This document shows, piece by piece, positions 11,541 to 20,584 of a DNA stretch of 64,000 nucleotides. This DNA comes from Hyaloraphidium curvatum (lineage: Eukaryota; Monoblepharomycota; Hyaloraphidiomycetes; Hyaloraphidiales; Hyaloraphidiaceae): the NCBI GenBank assembly GCA_025558095.1, contig JAIVFI010000028.1:496001-560000 (forward strand). The letters run 5' to 3'. The notes under the pieces were generated by a model. That model searched no databases and was not told where the DNA came from. It saw only the letters and a program-made list of their open reading frames with translations. The translations under genes were made by a program, and so were the position numbers. Numbering within the stretch: the first letter of the stretch is position 1; each line of letters starts with the position of its first letter.

Positions 11541-12689
11541 CTACTTGGCCCCACGCACGTCCCTCGCGAACGCCGCGAGCTCCATGGCCAGCTCCTTGGG
11601 CCTCTCCATCGCGCCAAAGTGCCCGCCCCTCTCCATCACCGTCCACCTGACGATGTTGGTATAGGTCGTCTCGGCCACCTTGCGCGGGGTCCTGAAGATC
11701 TCGTTCACGTACTCGGCGTGCCCCGTCGGCACCCCTATCGTGCACCCAACGGGGAGCGGCCACTGCCCGTGGTGCCGCGCGTAGTACGGCCAGAAGGTCG
11801 ACCCGACGGCGCCGGTGAACCAGTACAGCGAGATGTTGGCGAGCACCCTGTCCTTGGACACGGTGCCCCACAGGTCGCCGCCGTGGTCCACCCACGCGTG
11901 GAATTTCTCCCCGATCCAGGCGGCCAGGCCCGCGGGGCTGTCGGTCAGCCCGACCGCGAGCGTCTGCGGTTTGGTCTGCTGGATCTGCCGGTACCCGATG
12001 CCGTCGAACGACCACTTGGCGACGGCGTCCTTCATCCGCTTTTCCTCTGCGGTGTCGCCGATGGCCGGGTTGGGGTCGCTCAGGTAGAGGTACGCCAGGT
12101 GCAGCCCCAGGATGCGGTCGGGGTGCTCCGCCGCGAGCCGCGCGGCGATCGCCGCGCCCCAATCCTCGCCAAAGACGAAGAACTTCCCGATCCCCAGCGC
12201 GGCCATGAAGTCGGCCAGCACCGCCGTCATCTCCGCGATGCCCATCCGCGGCTGGCCCTCCTTCCACGACAGCCCGAACCCGGGCAGCCCGGTCGCGACC
12301 ACCTCGAACGCGTCCTCCGGGTCCTCCGGGTCGGTGAGAAGAGGGATGATGTCCAGGAACTCGGCGATGCTGCCGGGCCAACCGTGCAGCACGAGCAGCA
12401 CCGGCGCGTTCGGGTTCCTTTTCGCGGGCGCGCGGATGCAGTGCACGCGGGTGCCGCGGACGTCGGCGACGAACTGCGGGTGCGCGTTCAGGTCCGATTG
12501 GAATTTCGCAAAGTCGAACTTGGTGGCCCAGTGGTCGATCAGGTCGCGGACGAAGGAGGGCGGGGTGCCCGGCGCCCACGCGTCGTCGAGCGGCGGGGAG
12601 TCCGGGAGGCGCGCGCGCGCGAGGCGGGCGCGGAGGTCGGCGATGTCCGCGTCCGGGATGGAGAACTTGAAGGGCTGAACGGCGGTCAT
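11541..12689 (-). CDS. epoxide hydrolase (alpha/beta hydrolase with EHN N-terminus)
   Basis: Single exon, 382 aa. The N-terminal region (FKFSIPDADIADLRARL) is the epoxide-hydrolase N-terminal segment. The oxyanion-hole motif HGWPGS lies near residue 125. The nucleophile elbow is GEDWGA, where most relatives have GGDWGA, with Asp as nucleophile. The catalytic His is in GGHFGAMERP near the C-terminus, and ring tyrosines occur in the cap region. It hydrolyses epoxides to diols and belongs to the microsomal/juvenile-hormone-type branch. There is no clear signal peptide or anchor, so a soluble enzyme is likely. No intron is needed, unlike most neighbours. Confidence 0.92.
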   Translation of the reverse strand: MTAVQPFKFSIPDADIADLRARLARARLPDSPPLDDAWAPGTPPSFVRDLIDHWATKFDFAKFQSDLNAHPQFVADVRGTRVHCIRAPAKRNPNAPVLLVLHGWPGSIAEFLDIIPLLTDPEDPEDAFEVVATGLPGFGLSWKEGQPRMGIAEMTAVLADFMAALGIGKFFVFGEDWGAAIAARLAAEHPDRILGLHLAYLYLSDPNPAIGDTAEEKRMKDAVAKWSFDGIGYRQIQQTKPQTLAVGLTDSPAGLAAWIGEKFHAWVDHGGDLWGTVSKDRVLANISLYWFTGAVGSTFWPYYARHHGQWPLPVGCTIGVPTGHAEYVNEIFRTPRKVAETTYTNIVRWTVMERGGHFGAMERPKELAMELAAFARDVRGAK

Positions 12690-12821
12690 TGTGGGTGAAG
12701 TTGGGTGGGAGACCCCGGTTGCTCTTTGCCTCCCACCGGTCGGCCCAACTCATCGCTCCCCAGGTACGCAAACAGAAGAGGGTGTCATCAATCAGCAAGG
12801 CGTCTCGAGTTCCAAAAGCTA

Positions 12822-12973
12822 TATCTCTGACTGCTTGCTATCCCGTGCGGTCCCGCGACCGGATCCTTCCCGCGATGCGCCCGCAAGATTCCAATTCCGG
12901 GCCCAGCCAAAGTATCCCCCAGCCCCCGCTTCCGGCATGCGACCCGGCCCCCGGTATGCTCAGAGCGCGACGG
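12822..12973 (+). repeat. left arm of an imperfect inverted repeat
   Basis: This segment is a near-identical reverse complement of about 13467-13620. An exact 20-base block, TTCCCGCGATGCGCCCGCAA, lies at 12867-12886 and is inverted at 13550-13569. A second long matching block surrounds GCTTCCGGCATGCGACCC. Match quality declines outside 12842. The arms enclose about 490 bases holding the propeller-like fragment. Confidence 0.85.
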
Positions 12974-13089
12974 TTCACGCTGGCCAGCCTGTGGTACGAG
13001 AACTGGGTGGGTACGGGACCGGTTCAGTGCAACGATCCGCGCTTATCCGGGCGGGAACACCCTCGCCCATCCTTCGTGACAGGACCGGC

Positions 13090-13480
13090 ATGTACCACTC
13101 GCCCTTCCACATGAGCTTCCACCCGACCATCATGCACAAGGTGTACGTCGCCGTTCTCAACCCGGCCCACGCTGCCAAGGACCAGAGCGACAAGACGGCC
13201 CGCTCCTCCCTGGCCATCATCGACCTCAAGAAGATGCAGATCATCAAGGAGATCCGCTACATCGTCCGCGACAACGCAGAGCATGTCCCTCACGGACGAC
13301 CACAAGTACCTGCTCATGGCCGTGGGCGGCTTCCAGCGCTACGAGTCGGGCACCGTCATCGTCGACGTCGAGACGGACGAGATCGTCGGCTTCCTGCCCG
13401 GGTCGCAGGGCTCGCACGACATCGCGCCGGTGTACACGTCCGTCGACAAGCTCAAGAACTCGCGGTCCGTCGCGCTCTGA
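13090..13480 (+). pseudogene. beta-propeller-like C-terminal gene fragment
   Basis: Translation gives MYHSPFHMSFHPTIMHKVYV, then AIIDLKKMQIIKEI and, after a one-base frame change near 13270, MSLTDDHKYLLMAVGG, VIVDVETDEIVGFLP and a stop at 13480. The repeated pattern of His-Pro turns, short beta strands and an xxVxDVxTxE motif resembles YVTN or quinoprotein-type propeller blades. Only two or three blades are present and no upstream exon was found, so this looks like the 3' remnant of a longer gene. Its last codons (RSVAL, stop) lie inside the right arm of the inverted repeat. An unrecognised intron near 13270 could rescue the frame, but no canonical site fits. Confidence 0.55.
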
Positions 13481-13620
13481 GCACATCGGGGGCCGGGTCG
13501 CATGCCGGAAGCGGGATCTGGGGGATCCTTTGGGCTCGGAATTGGAACCTTGCGGGCGCATCGCGGGAATGACCCGGTTGCGAAACCGCACGGGGATGTT
13601 AGAAACACAGACATAAACAC
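13467..13620 (-). repeat. right arm of the imperfect inverted repeat
   Basis: Partner of 12822-12973. It contains the last codons of the propeller-like fragment plus downstream sequence, so the left arm is an inverted copy of that gene end. Confidence 0.85.
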
Positions 13621-13667
13621 GGTGTTGGGGCAGCTGAAGTCACATTACTTCCATTCTCCCCAGCTCT

Positions 13668-15310
13668 TTACATCTTCGGTTTCTCGGCCTTCTCGATGGC
13701 CTCCACGGCCTCGACGACACGCAGCATGAGGTACGCGCTCCGCTCGTCCCCGCCGCCGGCGTGCATCAGGTTGGGCACGTAGCCGACTCCGATCTCGTGG
13801 TCGGGGTACCACTGCAAGACGGAGCCGCCGTTGCCTGCCGGGCAGAGTTTGTTGGTGAGTGTCAGCCGGCCGACGGAGCAGTCATGCGGCACGCTCCAAC
13901 CCACCAAACCATCCAACGGCCTCCCAGCCGGATTTGTGGAACTCGGGTGGGAAAGGTTTCCGGCTGCCTGTCTCGAGGTCGATCAGGTGCTGGGGAACGG
14001 CGATACCGGGGTCGGACTTGGCCCAGCCCGCCCATGTGTTGCGAACGGGGTAGCCAGAGACGGTGTCGGGTTGGTCTGAAATGCGGTCCGTCCGATTAGG
14101 CGACGGACAGGGGCAAGCGCGGGCGACGAACCGATGTTGCGCTCCTCGATCCTGTGCGCCTCCTCCCACGTCTTCTCCGACATGAGCCAGCCCTCGCCCT
14201 TGCGGCTCATGACGGAGGCCAGCGCCGCGATGCTGTACGCGTTGGAGACCGTGAATCCCGCGGCGGTCTCGCACTCGAGCAGGCTGGGCGAGTTGGCGTA
14301 GTTGCTCTCCTCCGCAGGCTCGCGCACGCGGTCCTTGAGCTTGGTGATGCCGGTCATCACCATCGAGCCCTGGAAGTGCTTGGGGTTGAAGCCGGGGGGG
14401 CGCTTCCAGTCCATCCTGGGGCGCAGCTGGTAGTCGTCCATGACCATGCGGCACACGCGGGGGTGGAGGGCGGGCGGCAGGCCGACATAGATCTCGATGC
14501 CGAGGCGCGGGTTGATTTCCTCCTTGAGGATCATGCCTTGGGACTTGCGCTGCGGGTGGGCGCGGCGGACGAGCTCTGTTGTGCCGAAGGCCGGTCAAAT
14601 GGGCCAACCGAAAGCTCCGCTGCCATCTGGGTCCCACCATTCAGGTACCAGCCCTGGGTGATGGCGTGGTAGGACTTGACCAGCTTGCCGCCGTGGTTGT
14701 GGGGCTGGGTCGCGATCCTGGCCGCGAGCTTGTCCAGGTCCTTGGCTTCGTCGATGGTTGGGTTGAACCCCTTGTCCTACCGGTGCCGGACCGTCAGCGC
14801 CGCGTCTCACGGACCTCAAGAAAGACACCAACGAGCCACGCGACGCCGCCCTGGTGGGTGAGAATGTCCCGCAGAGTCACGTTCTCCTTGCCACCCGCGG
14901 CAAACTCGGGCCAGAGCTCGGCGGCCTTGGTGTCCCAGCTCAGCCGGCCCTGCGAGATCATGGCGGCAACCACGATGGCCATCACAGCCTTGCCCGAGGA
15001 GAAGATGACCGAGAGCGTGTCGGGGCCGTAGAGTTTGGTCTTTGCGCGGTCCTCGTAGCCTCCCCACAGGCAGACGACACATTTCCCGCGGTGGAAAGCT
15101 GCAAACGAAGAGCCGAGCTCCTGGAAGTTGTACCCGAGCTTGCCGCCCTCCCGCAGCTGCAGCAGGAACTGGTCCCGGACGCGCTCGAAGCCCGGGGCGA
15201 CATAGCCTGCCGCGGGGTTCAGCGGCGCCGCGGGGAGCGAATCGTCGCGGGACGTTACCCGAGAGCGGCGGGTCGGTCGAGAAGACCTGGACGGGAACCG
15301 GCGGCGCCAT
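13668..15310 (-). CDS. beta-lactamase-related serine hydrolase (PF00144 type, LACTB-like)
   Basis: Multi-exon gene on the minus strand. Exon 1 starts MAPPVPVQVFSTDPPLSG and splices over a 54-nt intron (GTAACG...GGCAG) to YVAPGFERVRDQF. The SxxK active-site motif is VIFSSGKAVMA (Ser and Lys of the acyl-enzyme centre). Later landmarks are ILTHQGGVAWL, AITQGWYLN-ELVRR, MILKEEINPRLGIEIYVG and the C-terminal GNGGSVLQWYPDHEIGVGYVPN, which occupies the place of the K/H-x-G motif. The stop is TAA at 13668. These enzymes are esterase- or peptidase-like serine hydrolases; the natural substrate is unknown. It is tail-to-head with the amidase upstream on the same strand. Some internal junctions between 13880 and 14120 were not resolved exactly. 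Confidence 0.8.
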
Positions 15311-15480
15311 CTGGACGCGTGCGGATGTGAGTGGGAGACGGAGCTTCTACCGGAGCGCCGTCCGTTCCGCCCGCCCACAGATCTCTATCACAGGTGCTTC
15401 GCCCCCTCACTCGCGATGGTCCGAAATCAGGACTCTCCAACACGTTGGTCTCTACATCTGCCAAAGACAAGGAAAGATCC

Positions 15481-17395
15481 TCACTTCTTCGACGCCTTCT
15501 TGATGGCGGCGTCGACCACCTTCATCAGCTCGAGCACCTTCTCCTCCTGCAGCCTCCCCGCCACGACCTGCACCCCGATAGGCGCATGCAGGTACGTCTC
15601 CGGAGTGTAGAACCCGTACAGCGCGCCCTCGAGCTCGTTCTGCGCCTTGAAATCCGCGGGCACGGCGTCGCTCGCGAGCACCTTGCCCCCCGGCACCACG
15701 CCCGCCGAGAGGTCGAGGAGGTTGTACATCACAGTATAAACGCAGGCGTGCACGTTGGTCGCGCTCTGGTGGTGCGGCGTCGAGGGCAGGCCGGTGGTGG
15801 GGCAGACGATGCCGTCGATGCCGGCCTCGAGCATGCGGGCCAGCCACCGCTCGCGGACGGCGTTGCGGTGGTTGTGGTAGTCCCAGAGGTCGCCGACCCC
15901 CACTGTCTTTCGGATCCGGCGCAACAAGGCGATGAGCAAAGCAGAAGAGACGCACGGCGAGGGTCCCACCTTGGGCTCCGAGGCTGCGACCCACTTCATC
16001 CCGTCGATCAGGTCCTCCCCTCCCTTCTTGAGCACCTCGAACAGCCTGTCGTTGTACGCCCCGAAGATCTGCCCCGCGCCCAGCGCCCAGATCTCCAGCG
16101 CATCCGACACGGGGAACTCGACCACCTCGTGGCCCTCGGCCTTGAGCGCCGCCACCGCGCCCTCGATGACCCTCCGCACGGGCGGGACCACGCGGTACAT
16201 GTCGGTGTCGATGAAGTAGCCGAAGCGGAGCTTGGCGGGGAGCTTCGCGGGCGTCCAGGCCATGGGGATGCACTCGGGGTCCTTGGCGGGGCCTTGCTGC
16301 ACCAGGAGGCGGGTGTACAGCTCGAGGTCGTCGACGGAGCGGCCCAGGGGACCGTTGGTAGGGACGATGAGCTGTGACGGGGTGAAGGTGAGCTCCACGG
16401 GAGCCAAGGCAGGGCGGGAAGCGGCCCACGTCGGGGGAGCCCTGGTCGAGAGCTTTGCAGCCGGCGTTGGGGAAGCGCCGGGCGGAAGGCTTGAGGCCGT
16501 AGACGCCGTTGATGGACGCCGGGAGCCGGACCGAGCCGCCAATGTCGCTGCCGACGCCGAGGAAGCTCGCGCCGCACGAGACGATGCAGCCTTCGCCCTG
16601 CAGGTCTCGCGGAATGAGCAAGGCCATTGCCCGGCAGACAAAGCGGAAGACCCACCCCGGACGACCCGCCGGCGCCGAGCTTGCGGTTGTGGATGTTGCG
16701 GACGTGTCCCCAAAGGTGGTTGTCGGATTCCCACGTCTTGCAACCCGACATCATCGACCGTCAGCAAAGAACACGGCATACCAACAACGGACCCACCATG
16801 AGAGCCTGCGGCACGTTGGTCTTGCAGTAGAGCACCGCGCCGGCGCCAAGCAGGATCTGCACGACCGACGAGTCGCGCTCGCTGATGTCGTCGTACCACG
16901 CGATGAAACCCCACGTGGTCCGCGTGCCCTTCTTGTCCTGGTCGTCCTTGATGGACACGGGCAGGCCGTGCAGCGGGCCCGTCGGCTTGCCGGTCTTGGC
17001 GAACTCGGCGTCCAGCCCCTCGGCGCGCTTGATGGCCTCGTCAAAAAAGATCTCGGTCAGGCAGTTGGTGAGCTGCTGCGCGAGGGCAGCGCGGTGGCAC
17101 ATCGCCCCTGCCAGGCGGGAGGAACGCGTGGGTGACGTCCGCGGGCGACATCCCTCCCGAACGCACTGGTGACCTCCGCCGACTTGAGCTCCCCGCTGGC
17201 CAGCTTCGCCACCGCCTCTGAGGCCGTAAGCGCCGTGATCCGCCGCTCCTCCTCGCTCAGCTTGCTCTCGATGAGGGCGAGCCCGCCGTGGTCGCCCGCG
17301 GCGTCGATTTCGGCGTCGGCCAGGCGCCATTCCGCGGGGATCGCGGCGAGGCGGGCGGCCGAAGCCTTGGCGGCGACGTCCTGCCACGTCGGCAT
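15481..17395 (-). CDS. amidase signature family hydrolase
   Basis: About six exons. The first starts MPTWQDVAAKASAARL. Junctions that fit the family are EVTR-AMCHRAALAQQLTNCLTE, PQALM-TWESDN, GGSSG-GEGCIVSC, QGSPD-LIVPTNGPLGRS and SEPK-TVGVGDLWDYHN. The Ser-cisSer-Lys triad of the amidase-signature fold is visible: Lys in PVSIKDD, the AGGSSGGEG loop, and the nucleophile region GVGSDIGGSVRLPA. Length and motifs match fungal acetamidase or fatty-acid-amide-hydrolase-like enzymes that cut amides to acid plus ammonia. An amidase would take the product of the nitrile hydratases 25 kb away to the acid, but that link is inference. It is divergent from the small gene at 17542. Confidence 0.9.
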
Positions 17396-17541
17396 GCTTG
17401 CGGGGGCGGAGGCGGTGCGGGGGAGGGGATGCGGAGCGGAAGCGGCGATGCGCTGTCGATCGCGGGAGCGCCAGAGCCGCCGTGTGGCCTCCCACGGAAG
17501 TGCGGCACCTTCCGGCGAATGCCTTCGTTCCCCGGCGCGCG

Positions 17542-18138
17542 ATGCCCGATGACGCGTCCGACGCGTCCGCGCCCCGCGACCGGTCCGCCCTGCTCTCCCC
17601 GGACACGCAGCACGCCCGCGAGTCCGCGCTCGCGGCCCTCCTCGCCCGCGTCTCCGCGGACCCCGGTACCGCCCTGCCGCCGGAAATCGGCGCGTTCCTT
17701 TCCGAACGCGAGGCGGACAGCCTGCTCGAGGGCGTCCTCATTGGCCTCGTCCTGGACGCGCGCGCGCGCGCCGCGGGGCGGAAGCCGACGCTGGACGTCG
17801 TGGCGAGGGTGCTGCCCGCCGTCACTTTCTGGGAAACAGACCTGCGCAATGCCGCCGCAGACGTGCTGAGGCGGTACGGAAGGAGTCCGAGGGAGGCATT
17901 CGGGGAGGTCGTGGACGCGTTCTCGCTCGAGGACAGGGGGAAGGTCGAGGAGCACTACTTTTACCAGGTGATGGGGAAGTTGACGGAGAAGATGCTGCCG
18001 GAGGATGGGAAGTGGTGGGAGGAGGCGAAGACGTGGGCGGAAGCGAGGGCGCACGGGGCCGTGGCCGAGAGCAGCCCGACGGAGCCGGGCACGGACGAGC
18101 GCGGAATTCACGATCCCCCCGGTGACGGCATGCCGTAG
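17542..18138 (+). CDS. hypothetical helical protein
   Basis: Single open frame of 198 aa starting MPDDASDASAPRDRS. It is rich in Ala, Glu and Leu and predicted largely helical by eye (ESALAALLARVSAD, SEREADSLLEGVLIGLVLDA, KVEEHYFYQVMGKLTEKM, KWWEEAKTWAEARAHG), with an acidic, Pro-rich tail. No domain recognised. It shares a 146-bp divergent promoter region with the amidase. The choice of start is uncertain because the frame is open further upstream. Confidence 0.55.
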   Translation: MPDDASDASAPRDRSALLSPDTQHARESALAALLARVSADPGTALPPEIGAFLSEREADSLLEGVLIGLVLDARARAAGRKPTLDVVARVLPAVTFWETDLRNAAADVLRRYGRSPREAFGEVVDAFSLEDRGKVEEHYFYQVMGKLTEKMLPEDGKWWEEAKTWAEARAHGAVAESSPTEPGTDERGIHDPPGDGMP

Positions 18139-18639
18139 TAAGTCGGGATCAGCCCCGAGAATTGATCGGGGTGGTGCGCTGGCTCCGCTCTTGGCTACGA
18201 GGGAGCATTCCGGGCACCTACGAGTGAGGTCCTTATGTCGCCTCGATCCCCGGCGGTCCACGCGGAAATGAGCATGCGCCGTGAACGCATCCGTTTATCG
18301 TCCTCGCGGACGCTACGGGATGCGCCCGTGCGAACGGGGAAGGGGGGTAATGAGGGAGGGCGCCACCGGAACCAAGGGATTGTCCACATGGTACCTCTTC
18401 CAGCATCGAGCTCCAGTTTCCCCGGGCGACCACCGCGAGAATAGGAACGGGAACCAAGCCGGAACCTACGGAACAGAGAAATTGAGGGGGCCCGGGCGCA
18501 GAGGGCCGAGGGTCGGTCGGAAGCAGTGCGCGGCGACCGCGGCGCCGATCCCCAACAGGAGCCGGGGATCGCCGAGCAACTCTCGCGCGCCATTCCTCCC
18601 CCTTGCCTGCCGAAACGGAGTTCGCTTCGCGTAGGGACG
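18139..18639. other. intergenic, no gene seen
   Basis: About 500 bases upstream of the transcription-factor-like gene. The frame leading into that gene is open from 18526, but no zinc-cluster motif was found in any upstream frame. Confidence 0.4.
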
Positions 18640-20431
18640 ATGCTGAGCGTTGCCCGCCGGCCCCCGACGCCCATCGCGCGGCGGCGGCCGGACGAGGGCG
18701 GCGACGACTCGGACGATGAATCGGATGCGGCCAACGACTGGGCGGCGCTCGTGCAGCGCGCCGCGGCGCTGAAGCTCGCGGCCGACCTGGCGCCCGCCGA
18801 CGCCGTCGCCTTCGCGCCGTGGCCGGCGACGCCCGTCTCTCGCGCGCTCGTCTCGGCGATGGCCCCGCTGCCGGGCTCCGCGGGGCTGGTCACCGCCGCC
18901 GTGGACCGCTTCTTCCGCGTGGACCACGCCGCGTTCCCGTGCGTCAACCGCGCGACCTTCGAGCGGGCGCTGCTGCGGCCCACGCGCATCTACCCCTCGC
19001 CGCCGCAGGCGCTTGCGGTACGCCATCGCCGCGCTCGCCGTGCGGGTCGACCCGGCGGTGCCGCCGGACGTGCGGCTGCGGCTGGCCGGGGCGTGCCTGC
19101 AGCGCGCCCGCGATCTGCTCCTGGCCTCGGGCAGGATGGACCTCGAGGCCGCCCAGACCATGTTTTTCATGCTGGTGGCGCTGTTCCTCGCCGGCGCGCC
19201 GGGGCGGATGTTCCTCATCCTCCGGCGGTGCTGCGCGGCCGCGCAGGCACTCTACGAGGACATGCCTCCCGGCATCCCGCCGACCGTGGAAGAGTGGGTC
19301 GCGAAGGAGTCCCTGCTGAGGCTGCGGAGCGCGCTGGTGTCCCTCGACCAGGGCGTGGTGCTGAGCGGCGGGGCGAGCCAGACCTTTGGGAGCTACTACC
19401 ACCCGCACGACCTCGAGCTGCCCTGCTCGGACGAACTCTTCCTCCACCCGCACCCTGAAACCGCGTTCTCGCGGCTCTTTGCCGAGCCCCCGCCTCCCCC
19501 GATCCCCGTCGGCACCGGCGACGCCGGGTCCACGGCGGCCGTCACCGACGCCCTCGCCGCCGCCCCCTTCCGCGGCGGGTCGATCGTCACCCACTTCATG
19601 TTCTTCAACTACCTCCGCCACCTAGACCTCGTCGACCGCGCCGCCCCGGACGGCCCGCAGCGCTTCGCGGCCGCCACCGGCGCCGCCCTCCTCGACCGCG
19701 CCGTCTCCTCCCGCCTCCCCTTCGACCTGCGCGACCCCGCGCGGGGGATCGACCCCTTTGCCGCCGTCCTCCACCACGCGCGGCACTTTCCCTCCCTCGG
19801 CGCCGCGGTCGGGTGGCTCCAGTCCCACGCGCACTGCGAGGACCAGGTCGCGCTGGTGCTCGCCAAGTCGGGGTTCGGCAACGCGGCCGCGGAGAGGTTC
19901 CTCCGCGTCGCCGCCTGCCTGCGCGCGATGCTGGCTGCGGACCCGGGGTCGGAGTTTGCCCTCAATTCGACGGTGCCGATCGCCTACCGCGCCGGCCTGA
20001 TGCTGGTGGCCAAGGTCCGGGAGCGGATGGATGCGCCGCCGGGGGAGAGCGCGGACGAGGAGTGGGAGCGCCTGGCGGGGGTCGCGGAGCTCGCGGGGGC
20101 GCTGGACGTCGTGGCGCGGTACCTCGCCTCGACGGGGAACAAGTACGGGGTGCAGGCGAGGACCCTGGCGGACGAGTTTGCGGGGACGCTGGCGGGGATG
20201 GACCTGCCCAGGATCGAGTTCTCGGTGCGCGCGGTCAAGGGCAGGGCGGACGTGGAGGACGAGGACACGGTGCTGGAGGACGAGGAGGCCGAGGGCAAGG
20301 CGCTCTATTTCCCGGACAGCATGGTGCAGGACCCGAGGTCGTCGGTGCTGGGGAGGGGTGCTCTGAGCGACCTCGGGTCGCGGACGTCGCGGTCCTCGGA
20401 CTCGCGGTCCTCCGGGCTTGCGAGGCGCTGA
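18640..20431 (+). CDS. fungal transcription-factor-domain protein lacking a visible Zn2Cys6 cluster
   Basis: The protein begins MLSVARRPPTPIARRRPDEGG with an acidic patch (DDSDDESD) and continues with helical segments like the fungal-specific transcription factor middle region: RFFRVDHAAFPCVNRATFERALL, PPQAL-RYAIAALAV, ACLQRARDLLLASGRMDLEAAQTMFFMLVALFLAG, and a Ser/Asp-rich tail. The adjacent gene at 20585 has the same arrangement (VVHREAFEGAFL, PPAALLSAIAA, ARARDLLLAG). A +1 frame offset occurs near 19011, exactly inside the conserved PPxxLxxAIAA segment. A GT-AG intron there would delete conserved sequence, so an indel is more likely. No binuclear zinc cluster is seen, so it may be a non-DNA-binding paralogue or have an unseen 5' exon. 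Confidence 0.65.
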
Positions 20432-20584
20432 TTCGCGGCGGGGGACGCGGAGGACCGGGTTGCAGTGTGTACCGTCCCTGTGCTTGCTTCCGATTGCAAT
20501 GGTTGGCAGCGAATGACGGAAGAGTGGGGTCAGTGAGGCTGTGTCGATCCGCGGATCCACCGAAACGCCCGTGAAAATCGCGAC

